Shown here: positions 17,499 to 25,193 of the stretch, one piece after another
Numbering within the stretch: position 1 is the stretch's first letter
Layout: each line of letters starts with the position of its first letter
Source: Microbacterium maritypicum MF109
GTDB taxonomy: Bacteria > Actinomycetota > Actinomycetes > Actinomycetales > Microbacteriaceae
DNA: 64,000 nucleotides
Direction: 5' to 3'
NCBI RefSeq assembly: GCF_000455825.1
Contig: NZ_ATAO01000250.1
Span: 62,001 to 126,000 of the forward strand
The notes under the pieces: generated by a model
What the model was told of the DNA's origin: nothing
Database searches by the model: none
What the model saw: the letters and a program-made list of their open reading frames with translations, nothing else
Translations under genes and position numbers: made by a program

Positions 17499-18431
17499 AT
17501 GGGACCCGATGAACTGGTGCGGATCTCGCACGTCGCGCGCCGGCACTACCTGGACGGGCGGACGAAGATCGAGATCGCCGACGAACTCGGCCTTTCCCGT
17601 TTCAAGATCGCGCGGATGCTGGAGGATGCGCTCGAGCAGGGGCTGGTGAAGATCACGATCGAGGCACCGGACTCCCTCGATCTCGACCTGTCCATGCAGC
17701 TGCGCGCCCGCTTCGGGCTGACGCGCGCTCTCGCGGTGATCACTCCCGGCACCACGCCCGACCTCATTCAGGATCGGCTCGGGCGCGCAGCTGCCGACCT
17801 GCTCAGCGAGATCGTCACCGAGGGCGACGTGCTGGGGCTCACGGCCGGACGCACCCTGACCGCGATGGCCGGACACCTGCGCACCTTGGCGACGTGCGAG
17901 GTGGTGCAGCTCGCCGGCGTCGCCGCCCCCACGCCCGAGAACGGCGTCGAGGTGATCCGCCAGGTGAGCCGCATCTCGGGGGGACGCTCCCGCGCGATCT
18001 TCGCCCCGTTGCTGGTCGAGACCGCCGCCACCGCCTCGGCCCTGCGTCGCGAGCCCGGCATCATGGAGACCTTCCGCCGCTTCGACTCGGTGACCAAGGC
18101 CGTCGTCGCGATCGGTTCCTGGAGCCCGCCCGACTCGCAGCTGTACGACAATGCCGGGCGCGCGGGCGCGCTCGACGAGCTGCTCGCGGCGGGGGTGAAG
18201 GCCGAGATCTGCGCGACGCTCATCGACGAGAACGGTGCCGTCGTGGGGTCGGTGGCCGAGCGGTCTCTCGCGGTATCCACCGAGCAGCTGCGCCGCATCC
18301 CCGAGGTGATCGCCGTCGCGGGAGGCCCCTCGAAGACGGGTGCCGTCGCCGCCGCCCTGCGGTCAGGGATCGTCGATTCCCTGGTGACCGATGCCGCTCT
18401 CGCCCGGCGCCTGCTCGAGACCTCGGCCTGA
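17499..18431 (+). CDS. SorC/DeoR-type sugar-binding transcriptional regulator
   Basis: A 310-residue regulator. The N-terminal helix-turn-helix (ISHVARRHYLDGRTKIEIADELGLS, then RFKIARMLEDA) is the SorC type, and the remainder is the sugar-binding domain related to glucosamine-6-phosphate deaminase folds, with VLGLTAGRTLTAMA, VVQLAGVA, FAPLLVE and AVAGGPSKTGAVAAALRSG. These regulators usually sense a phosphorylated sugar made by the pathway they control. It is divergent from the polyol operon with the shared palindrome in between, making it the first candidate to bind that site. The ATG at 17499 has GAGGCG upstream. Confidence 0.9.
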   Translation: MGPDELVRISHVARRHYLDGRTKIEIADELGLSRFKIARMLEDALEQGLVKITIEAPDSLDLDLSMQLRARFGLTRALAVITPGTTPDLIQDRLGRAAADLLSEIVTEGDVLGLTAGRTLTAMAGHLRTLATCEVVQLAGVAAPTPENGVEVIRQVSRISGGRSRAIFAPLLVETAATASALRREPGIMETFRRFDSVTKAVVAIGSWSPPDSQLYDNAGRAGALDELLAAGVKAEICATLIDENGAVVGSVAERSLAVSTEQLRRIPEVIAVAGGPSKTGAVAAALRSGIVDSLVTDAALARRLLETSA

Positions 18432-18450
18432 GCGGGACCGACCAGCCCGC

Positions 18451-19899
18451 TCAGCGGCGGACGGGCTCGTAGCGCCGCAGCTCGGTGGAGGCGCGCACCA
18501 CGCGGCGCAGATCGCCGAGACCTCCGTGCACCGCGCCGTGCGCGCGGGCCTGCACCAGGATGTTGCCCATCGACGTGGCCTCCGACGGCCCCGCGACCAC
18601 GGCGCGCCCCGAGCGGTCGGCGACGGCCTGCGCCAGGATCGACGACTCGGAGCCGCCGCCGACCAGGTGGATCACCCGCACGTCCACACCCGAGAGCGCC
18701 GCTGCTTCGTCGACCTGTCGGGCCACGAACGCCCCGAGACTCTCCAGCACCAGCCGCACCACGGAGGCGCGGTCGGTGGGCATGCGTCCGCCGGCCTCCG
18801 CGACGAGTTCCGCGATGCGCGCGGTCATCTGCCCGGGGCGCAGCAGGCGAGGGTCTCCGGTGTCGATCGGCACCCGGGTGCCCGGGGCGGTGTCGGCACG
18901 GGCCAGCAGCTCGCGACGGGCGGCGGTGCTGCGTGCTCCCCAGCCGTCGAGCCCCCATTCCCGCATGCACTCGTTGATGATCCAGAGCCCGGCGGCGATC
19001 CGGAGGAACCGCACGGTGCCGTCGAGGCCGAGCTCGTTCGTGAAACCCGCCTCGCGGGCCCGGTCGCTCGTGATGAGGCGATCGACCTCGACACCCGTGA
19101 GGATCCACGTGCCGCACGACACGAAGGCGAAGTCCTCGTCGCGCGCGGGGACGGCGATCACGGCGCTGGCGGTGTCGTGCGAGGCGACGGCGGTGATGTC
19201 GGTGGCATCCCCGGGCGCCAGGATGCCGCCAGCCACACGCCCGGTCACGGTGCCGGGCGCGACGATCTCGGGGAAGATCCGCGCCGGCAGGCCCAGCGCG
19301 TCGATCCGGCCGGCATCCCAGCCGGCACCGCGGGGGAGGGCGAGGCCGGTGCTGGAGACGTTCGTCGCCTCGGCGACCTCTTCGGCGCCGAGCCAGTGCG
19401 CGAGCAGATCGGGCATCAGCAGCATCCGCTGCACGGTGTCGAGACGCCCGGCCTCCCGGTCGGCCATCAGCTGGTAGATCGTCATGATCGGGAGGGCGGT
19501 GACCCCGGTGTCTCGAAAGGCATCGGCGGCGGGGAGGATCGCGTCGACGAGGGGGAAGCTGCGGTCGGTGCGGGCATCGCGCTGGTGGAAGGGAGCATCG
19601 AGCAGGCCGTCGTAGGCGAGCAGCCCGTAGTCTCCCGACCAGGCGTCCACGCCGACACTGGCGAAGGCGGGTCCCTCGCGGCGAAGCGCCGCGAGACCGG
19701 CGACCGCGTCGCGGTACAGCCGCTGGGCATCCCACCGCAGTCCGAGCTCGTCCGTGAACGCGCGGTTGCGGAACCGGTGCACCCCGTCGATCCGCAGCCG
19801 ATCCCCGTCGACGGTCGCGCTCACGACGCGACCGCTGGACCCTCCGAGGTCGACGGCGGCAGCTCGGAAGCTCGCCGAGCCGAGGGGCAGTTCGGGCAT
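18451..19899 (-). CDS. FGGY sugar kinase, rhamnulokinase-like
   Basis: The 482-residue product starts at the ATG at 19899 and has the RhaB-type FGGY layout: AAVDLGGSSGRVV phosphate loop, SVGVDAWSGDYGLL, ATNVSSTGL, VASHDTASAVIAVP, VSCGTWILTGVE and IHLVGGGSESSILAQ. It is only loosely similar to the rhaB at 23758, and its neighbour is an SDR, not the rhamnulose aldolase. It probably phosphorylates a different keto-sugar, for example the one made by that SDR (inference). It forms an operon with the SDR gene (41-base gap) and converges with the SorC gene. Gene symbol withheld because the substrate is uncertain. Confidence 0.85.
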   Translation of the reverse strand: MPELPLGSASFRAAAVDLGGSSGRVVSATVDGDRLRIDGVHRFRNRAFTDELGLRWDAQRLYRDAVAGLAALRREGPAFASVGVDAWSGDYGLLAYDGLLDAPFHQRDARTDRSFPLVDAILPAADAFRDTGVTALPIMTIYQLMADREAGRLDTVQRMLLMPDLLAHWLGAEEVAEATNVSSTGLALPRGAGWDAGRIDALGLPARIFPEIVAPGTVTGRVAGGILAPGDATDITAVASHDTASAVIAVPARDEDFAFVSCGTWILTGVEVDRLITSDRAREAGFTNELGLDGTVRFLRIAAGLWIINECMREWGLDGWGARSTAARRELLARADTAPGTRVPIDTGDPRLLRPGQMTARIAELVAEAGGRMPTDRASVVRLVLESLGAFVARQVDEAAALSGVDVRVIHLVGGGSESSILAQAVADRSGRAVVAGPSEATSMGNILVQARAHGAVHGGLGDLRRVVRASTELRRYEPVRR

Positions 19900-19940
19900 G
19901 TCCCTCAGCCTAGGGTCCGGGCTTCCCGTCCGGCGGCCTC

Positions 19941-20726
19941 TCACACGCTGGTGTAACCACCGTCGATGAGGATGCTCTGCCCGATGACGTAGCTCGACCG
20001 CTCGCTCGCGAGGTAGACCAGGAGGTCGCCGAGCTCTTCGGGCTCCCCCATCCGCCCGGCGGGGATGCGCCGCACCCACTCGTCGGCCATCTCGGGGTTC
20101 TCCGCCACGAAGTCCCTGGTCATGTCGCTGGCGAAGTATCCCGGGGCGATCGCGTTGACGCGGATGCCGTGCGGCCACCACTCGATCGCCGCGCTCTTGG
20201 TGAACATCGACACCGCGGCTTTCGACGTGTTGTAGACCGCTTGGGTCTGCGGGATGTTCACCGCGAACGCCGACATCGACGACACGTTGACCACGCTGGC
20301 CGGGTTTCCTCGTGCGGCCTCGACGTGCCGGCGCGCGAACTCACGGCTCGTGACGAAGGTGCCGGTGACGTTGACGTCGAGCACCCGCCGCCAGTCCGCT
20401 GGCGTGGTGTCGAGGAGGGGCGTGCCCAGCGTGATGCCCGCGCTGTTGACGAGCACGTCGGCCACGCCCAACTGCGCGGCGACGGCGTCGAAGGCAGCCG
20501 CGACGGAGGCGTCGGAGGTGACGTCGACGCTGACGCCGATGCCACGCCGCCCCGTCTCGGACTGCAGGGCGTCGGCGGCATCGGCGACGGTGTCGAGGCG
20601 GTCGAGGAGGGCGACATCGGCGCCGGCGGTCGCCAGTGCCTCGGCCATGGCGTAACCGAGGCCCCGCGCCCCGCCCGTGACGACGGCGATGCGGCCGAGA
20701 AGAGGTTCCGTGGTGTTTCCGAGCAT
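19941..20726 (-). CDS. short-chain dehydrogenase (sugar/polyol type)
   Basis: A classical 261-residue SDR: NAD-binding TGGARGLG near residue 18, NSAG at about 92, catalytic Ser in VVNVSSMSAF and Tyr-Lys in YNTSK, then RVNAIAPGYF and a C-terminal IDGGYTSV. The pattern resembles SDRs acting on polyols or aldonates such as D-arabitol or gluconate. Position just upstream of a FGGY kinase on the same strand suggests that its ketose product is the kinase substrate. The start lies 41 bases from the shared 14-base palindrome, so it is probably co-regulated with the polyol ABC operon. Confidence 0.88.
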   Translation of the reverse strand: MLGNTTEPLLGRIAVVTGGARGLGYAMAEALATAGADVALLDRLDTVADAADALQSETGRRGIGVSVDVTSDASVAAAFDAVAAQLGVADVLVNSAGITLGTPLLDTTPADWRRVLDVNVTGTFVTSREFARRHVEAARGNPASVVNVSSMSAFAVNIPQTQAVYNTSKAAVSMFTKSAAIEWWPHGIRVNAIAPGYFASDMTRDFVAENPEMADEWVRRIPAGRMGEPEELGDLLVYLASERSSYVIGQSILIDGGYTSV

Positions 20727-20766
20727 GAGCAGAGCCTAGCGGCGGCGCTCACCTCACGACACCAGC

Positions 20767-20780
20767 CGCTCATATGAGCG
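20767..20780. promoter_or_regulatory. operator candidate shared with position 17425
   Basis: The same palindrome CGCTCATATGAGCG, in an 18-base context identical to that at 17423-17440. It lies between the SDR/kinase operon (minus strand) and the DeoR gene (plus strand), 41 bases before the SDR start. Confidence 0.7.
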
Positions 20781-20843
20781 CACAGAGCGAGGGTCGATGA
20801 TCGGGGGATCGGCCCCGGCGTGCACACCGGATAGATTCCTCCC

Positions 20844-21605
20844 ATGGCTCTTTCCGGCAATCTCGAGGCGCAACGACGTCGAGACGAACTCGTCGAACTC
20901 GCGAACGGCCCGCAGGGCGTGATGATCGAGGCCGCTGCCGAACTGTTCGCGGTGTCGTCGATGACGATCCGACGCGACCTGCTCGAGCTGGAGGCGGAGG
21001 GCCGAGTACGTCGGGTGCGAGGTGGGGCGACCGCCGCCCCCAGAGCGCGCCCGTTCGATGCGCGCCGGGCCATCAGGGCGAGCGCGAAGAAGGCGATCGC
21101 CGAGAAGGCGCTGCGACTCGTCCCGTCTCATGGCAGCATCGCGCTCGACGCGTCGTCGACCGTCAACATGCTCGCCTCGGCGATCGGTCCGCGCGCCGGG
21201 CTCACGGCGTACACGAACTCCTTCGAGTCGTTCCAGGTGCTTCATCCGCTCGACGGCGTGACGGCGGTGATCTCCGGTGGCACCGCGGAGCCCACCACGG
21301 GCAGTCTCGTCGGCCCGATCGCCCGCCGGAGCATGCGTTCGGTCTACTTCGACACCTTCTTCTCCTCGGCCGACGCGCTCGACGGCGCCGACGGCACGTC
21401 CGAGGTCTCGGTGGACGAAGCCGAGCTGAAGCAGGCGATGGCCTCGAACGCCGGCACCACGGTGGTGTGCATCGACTCCAGCAAGCTCGGGCGCCGGTCG
21501 GTGGCCCGCGCGCTCGAGCGCGACGAGATCTCGGTGCTGATCACCGAGCTCGATCCCGGCGACGAGCGGTTGGATGCCTTCCGGGATATCGCCGACATCC
21601 TCTGA
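20844..21605 (+). CDS. DeoR/GlpR family transcriptional regulator
   Basis: A 253-residue DeoR regulator: helix-turn-helix RRDELVELANGPQGVMIEAA and MTIRRDLLELEAEGRVRRVRGG, where the TIRRDL recognition helix is the family mark. It is followed by the sugar-phosphate-sensing domain with LDASSTVNML, TNSFESFQVLHPL and DSSKLGRRS. Such proteins usually repress a kinase or aldolase operon until the phosphorylated intermediate builds up. It lies directly upstream of rhaD-rhaB on the same strand, so rhamnulose 1-phosphate or a related compound is a plausible signal. A separate transcript is likely, because the 119-base gap to rhaD contains its own dyad. Confidence 0.9.
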   Translation: MALSGNLEAQRRRDELVELANGPQGVMIEAAAELFAVSSMTIRRDLLELEAEGRVRRVRGGATAAPRARPFDARRAIRASAKKAIAEKALRLVPSHGSIALDASSTVNMLASAIGPRAGLTAYTNSFESFQVLHPLDGVTAVISGGTAEPTTGSLVGPIARRSMRSVYFDTFFSSADALDGADGTSEVSVDEAELKQAMASNAGTTVVCIDSSKLGRRSVARALERDEISVLITELDPGDERLDAFRDIADIL

Positions 21606-21654
21606 ATCTCCCGGACGCCCTCGCCAGACACCCTTTCTCCAGGACGTCAGTTCG

Positions 21655-21678
21655 TGTTATCTTTCACAAGAAGTAACA
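21655..21678 (+). promoter_or_regulatory. AT-rich imperfect dyad upstream of rhaD
   Basis: TGTTA (21655) and TAACA (ending 21678) flank CTT...AAG in an unusually AT-rich stretch 47 bases before the rhaD ATG. DeoR operators are often such imperfect dyads, so this is a candidate site for the regulator encoded just upstream. Seen by eye only. Confidence 0.4.
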
Positions 21679-21724
21679 GCACGAGTGCACACGGTCGTGT
21701 GCATCGCCCCTGTCTTGGAGAGTC

Positions 21725-23761
21725 ATGACCAACGCCACCGCCGCCGCTCTGATCGCCCGGTCGAACCGCCTCGGCGCCGACCCGAAGAACACCAACTACG
21801 CCGGAGGGAACACCTCGGCCAAGGGCACCGAGACCGATCCCGTCACGGGCCAGCCGGTCGAGCTGATGTGGGTCAAGGGCTCTGGCGGCGACCTCGGCAC
21901 CCTGACCGAGAGCGGTCTCGCCGTGCTGCGCCTCGACCGCATGCGCGCGCTCGTCGACGTGTACCCCGGACTCGACCGCGAAGACGAGATGGTCGCCGCC
22001 TTCGACTACTGCCTGCACGGCAAGGGGGGTGCCGCCCCGTCGATCGACACCGCCATGCACGGCCTGGTCGACGCCGCGCACGTCGACCACCTGCATCCCG
22101 ATTCGGGCATCGCGATCGCCACCGCGGCCGACGGTGAGGCGCTGACGACGAAGATCTTCGGCGACAAGGTGGTCTGGGTGCCGTGGCGTCGTCCCGGCTT
22201 CCAGCTCGGACTCGACATCGCCGAGATCAAGAAGCAGAATCCTCAGGCGATCGGCTGCATCCTCGGCGGGCACGGCATCACCGCCTGGGCCGACACGTCG
22301 GAGGAGGCCGAGGCGAACTCCCTCTGGATCATCGACACCGCCGCCGCCTACATCGCCGAGCACGGCAAGGCCGACCCGTTCGGCGGCGTCCGCTCGGGCT
22401 TCGAGGCCCTCCCCGCGCCCGAGCGCCGTGAGCGCGCTGCGGCCCTCGCCGGCACCATCCGGGGCATCGCCTCGACCGACAAGCCGATGGTCGGACACTT
22501 CACCGACGCCGACGTCGTCCTCGACTTCCTGGCGTCGGAACAGGCGCCCGCCCTCGCCGCGCTCGGCACCAGCTGCCCCGACCACTTCCTGCGCACCAAG
22601 GTGAAGCCGCTGATCCTCGACCTGCCGGCCACGGCGTCTGCCGAGGAGCAGATCGCGCGCCTGCACGAGCTGCACGAGCAGTACCGCACCGACTACCAGG
22701 CGTACTACGACGCGCACGCGACGGCCACGTCTCCTGCCATCCGCGGTGCCGACCCGCTCATCGTGCTGATCCCCGGTGTCGGCATGTTCTCCTACGGTGC
22801 GAACAAGCAGACCGCCCGCGTCGCCGGCGAGTTCTACGTCAACGCGATCAACGTGATGCGTGGCGCCGAGGCCCTGTCGACCTATTCGCCGATCTCCGAC
22901 GCCGAGAAGTTCGACATCGAGTACTGGGTGCTGGAGGAGGCCAAGCTGCAGCGCATGCCGAAGCCGAAGTCGCACCAGGGCCGTATCGCCTTCGTCACCG
23001 GCGCCGCATCCGGCATCGGCAAGGCCATCGCGACCCGCCTCGCGGCCGAGGGCGCCTGTGTCGTCGTCGCCGACCTCGACGCCTCGAAGGCGCAGGCCGC
23101 TGCCGCCGAGCTCGGCAACACCGATGTCGCGATCGGCATCGCGGCAAACGTCGCCGACGCCGAGGCCGTGCAGGCCGCCCTGAACGAGGCGGTGCTCGCG
23201 TTCGGCGGCGTCGACCTCGTGGTCAACAACGCCGGCCTCTCGCTGTCGAAGCCGCTGCTCGAGACCACCGAGAAGGACTGGGATCTGCAGCACGACGTGA
23301 TGGCCAAGGGGTCGTTCCTCGTGTCGAAGGCCGCCGCCCGCGTGCTCATCGATCAGAAGCTCGGCGGCGACATCATCTACATCTCGTCCAAGAACTCGGT
23401 CTTCGCCGGCCCCAACAACATCGCCTACTCCGCCACCAAGGCCGACCAGGCGCACCAGGTGCGGCTGCTCGCGGTCGAGCTCGGCGAGTACGGTATCCGT
23501 GTGAACGGCATCAACCCCGACGGCGTGGTCCGCGGCTCCGGCATCTTCGCCTCGGGCTGGGGCGCGAACCGTGCCGCGACCTACGGCGTCGCCGAAGAAG
23601 ACCTCGGTCAGTACTACGCGAACCGCACGATCCTCAAGCGCGAGGTCGTGCCCGAGAACGTCGCGGACGCGGTCTACGTGCTGACCGGTCCCGAGCTCAG
23701 CCGCACCACGGGTCTGCACATCCCCGTCGACTCCGGCGTCGCCGCGGCGTTCCTGCGATGA
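21725..23761 (+). CDS. rhaD: bifunctional rhamnulose-1-phosphate aldolase / lactaldehyde dehydrogenase
   Basis: A 678-residue fusion. The N-terminal part (about 1-400) is a class II aldolase with the zinc site HVDHLHPDSGIA near residue 119 and the opening NYAGGNTSAKG. It splits L-rhamnulose 1-phosphate into dihydroxyacetone phosphate and L-lactaldehyde. The C-terminal part (about 418-678) is an SDR with VTGAASGIGKA, NNAGLSLSKPLL, ISSKNSVFAGPNN and YSATK, which oxidises L-lactaldehyde to L-lactate. The length and domain order match the aldolase/dehydrogenase fusions of Bacillus and rhizobia. It overlaps rhaB by ATGA. Confidence 0.93.
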   Translation: MTNATAAALIARSNRLGADPKNTNYAGGNTSAKGTETDPVTGQPVELMWVKGSGGDLGTLTESGLAVLRLDRMRALVDVYPGLDREDEMVAAFDYCLHGKGGAAPSIDTAMHGLVDAAHVDHLHPDSGIAIATAADGEALTTKIFGDKVVWVPWRRPGFQLGLDIAEIKKQNPQAIGCILGGHGITAWADTSEEAEANSLWIIDTAAAYIAEHGKADPFGGVRSGFEALPAPERRERAAALAGTIRGIASTDKPMVGHFTDADVVLDFLASEQAPALAALGTSCPDHFLRTKVKPLILDLPATASAEEQIARLHELHEQYRTDYQAYYDAHATATSPAIRGADPLIVLIPGVGMFSYGANKQTARVAGEFYVNAINVMRGAEALSTYSPISDAEKFDIEYWVLEEAKLQRMPKPKSHQGRIAFVTGAASGIGKAIATRLAAEGACVVVADLDASKAQAAAAELGNTDVAIGIAANVADAEAVQAALNEAVLAFGGVDLVVNNAGLSLSKPLLETTEKDWDLQHDVMAKGSFLVSKAAARVLIDQKLGGDIIYISSKNSVFAGPNNIAYSATKADQAHQVRLLAVELGEYGIRVNGINPDGVVRGSGIFASGWGANRAATYGVAEEDLGQYYANRTILKREVVPENVADAVYVLTGPELSRTTGLHIPVDSGVAAAFLR

Positions 23762-25167
23762 GCGTGCGCGCGGTCGCGGCCGTCGATCTCGGGGCGACCA
23801 GCGGCCGTGTGATGATCGGGCGGATCGGGGAGGGGAGGCTCGAGCTCGAGCTCGTGGCGCGCTTCCCCAATGGCCCTGTCGAGCGCGACGACGGTCTGCA
23901 CTGGGACTTCTCGGCCCTGTACGAGCACGTCGTGGCGGGTCTGACTGAGGCGGTACGGCGCGAACCGGCGATCGAGAGCATCGGGATCGATTCCTGGGCC
24001 GTCGACTACGGGCTGTTCGCGGACGGCGCTCTTCTCGCCGAGCCGTTCCACTACCGCGATTCCCGCACCGCCCGGGGCGTCGCAGAGGTGCACGACATCG
24101 TTCCGTTCGCCGATCTCTACGCCCGCGACGGACTGCAGTTCCTGCCTTTCAACACCCTGTACCAGTACCGGGTCGACGAGCGGATCGCTGACGCCGACGT
24201 GGCGCTGCTCATCCCCGACCTGATCGCGTTCCTGCTCACGGGCGTCAGCGCGGCGGAGCGGACGAATGCCTCCACGACGGGGTTGCTCGGAGTGGACGAC
24301 GGGGAGTGGGACAGCGATCTCGCATCGCGCATCGGCATCCCGTCGCGCATCCTCCCTCCGCTCATCGACCCCGGCGCGGTGATCGGGTCGCTGCGTCCGG
24401 ATCTCGCCGCCCGGATCGGCGCCGACCTCCCAGTGATCGCGGTCGGTTCGCACGACACCGCCTCGGCAGTGGTCGCCGTGCCGATGACGTCGCCTTCCGC
24501 CGCGTACATCTCGTGCGGCACGTGGGGTCTCGTCGGACTGGAGCTGACCGAACCCGTGCTGACGGACGCCGCGCGCGAGGCGAACTTCACCCACGAGCTC
24601 GGCGTCGATGGTCGATACCGTTTTCTGCACAACGTCACCGGTCTGTGGCTGCTGAGCGAGAGTGTGCGGGCGTGGGAGGGGGAGGACGGCGCGTCGATCG
24701 ATCTGGCGGAGCTGCTCGCTGCGGCAGCCGCGGTCCCGGATGGGGTGCCGCTGTTCGATGCGAACGATCCTTCGCTCAGCGCGCCCGGCGACATGCCCGC
24801 CCGCATCGCCGCGCTGATCCAGGCGGACGGGGCATCTGCGCCGACGAGCCGTGCGGCGTTCGCGCGCAGCATCGTGGAGAGCATCGCGGCGGCCTTCGCC
24901 GCGACCGTGCGGACGGCATCCGCCCTCTCGGGCCGCGAGGTCGACGTGATCCACCTCGTCGGGGGCGGCTCGCTCAACGCGCTCCTCTGCCAGGCCACCG
25001 CCGATCGCTCCGGGCTCCCGGTGCTGGCCGGTCCCGTCGAGGCGACCGCTCTCGGCAACGTGCTCGTGCAGGCGCGTGCCCTGGGCGCTGCTGCTGCCGA
25101 CCTGGAGGGGCTGCGCGCGCTCGTCGCGGCGACACACCCGGTGCGCCGATTCGATCCGCGAGGCTGA
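23758..25167 (+). CDS. rhaB: rhamnulokinase
   Basis: Phosphorylates L-rhamnulose before the aldolase cleavage. The 469-residue FGGY kinase has AAVDLGATSGRVMIG, SIGIDSWAVDYGLF and FHYRDSRT, which are closer to known RhaB sequences than the kinase at 18451. It also has FNTLYQY, VGSHDTASAVVAVP, SCGTWGLVG and HLVGGGSLNALLCQ. Coupling to rhaD by ATGA overlap makes the assignment firm. Together with the transporter, rhaM and rhaI at 4827-11079 it completes the phosphorylated L-rhamnose route within the window. Confidence 0.93.
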   Translation: MSVRAVAAVDLGATSGRVMIGRIGEGRLELELVARFPNGPVERDDGLHWDFSALYEHVVAGLTEAVRREPAIESIGIDSWAVDYGLFADGALLAEPFHYRDSRTARGVAEVHDIVPFADLYARDGLQFLPFNTLYQYRVDERIADADVALLIPDLIAFLLTGVSAAERTNASTTGLLGVDDGEWDSDLASRIGIPSRILPPLIDPGAVIGSLRPDLAARIGADLPVIAVGSHDTASAVVAVPMTSPSAAYISCGTWGLVGLELTEPVLTDAAREANFTHELGVDGRYRFLHNVTGLWLLSESVRAWEGEDGASIDLAELLAAAAAVPDGVPLFDANDPSLSAPGDMPARIAALIQADGASAPTSRAAFARSIVESIAAAFAATVRTASALSGREVDVIHLVGGGSLNALLCQATADRSGLPVLAGPVEATALGNVLVQARALGAAAADLEGLRALVAATHPVRRFDPRG

Positions 25168-25193
25168 CGCGACGTCGGGAACGCGGCCGCGGC

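Noticed and set aside
18451..19899. Calling the middle FGGY kinase rhaB
   Set aside because: It lies beside an SDR, away from the aldolase, and shares the polyol operator; a distinct substrate is more likely.
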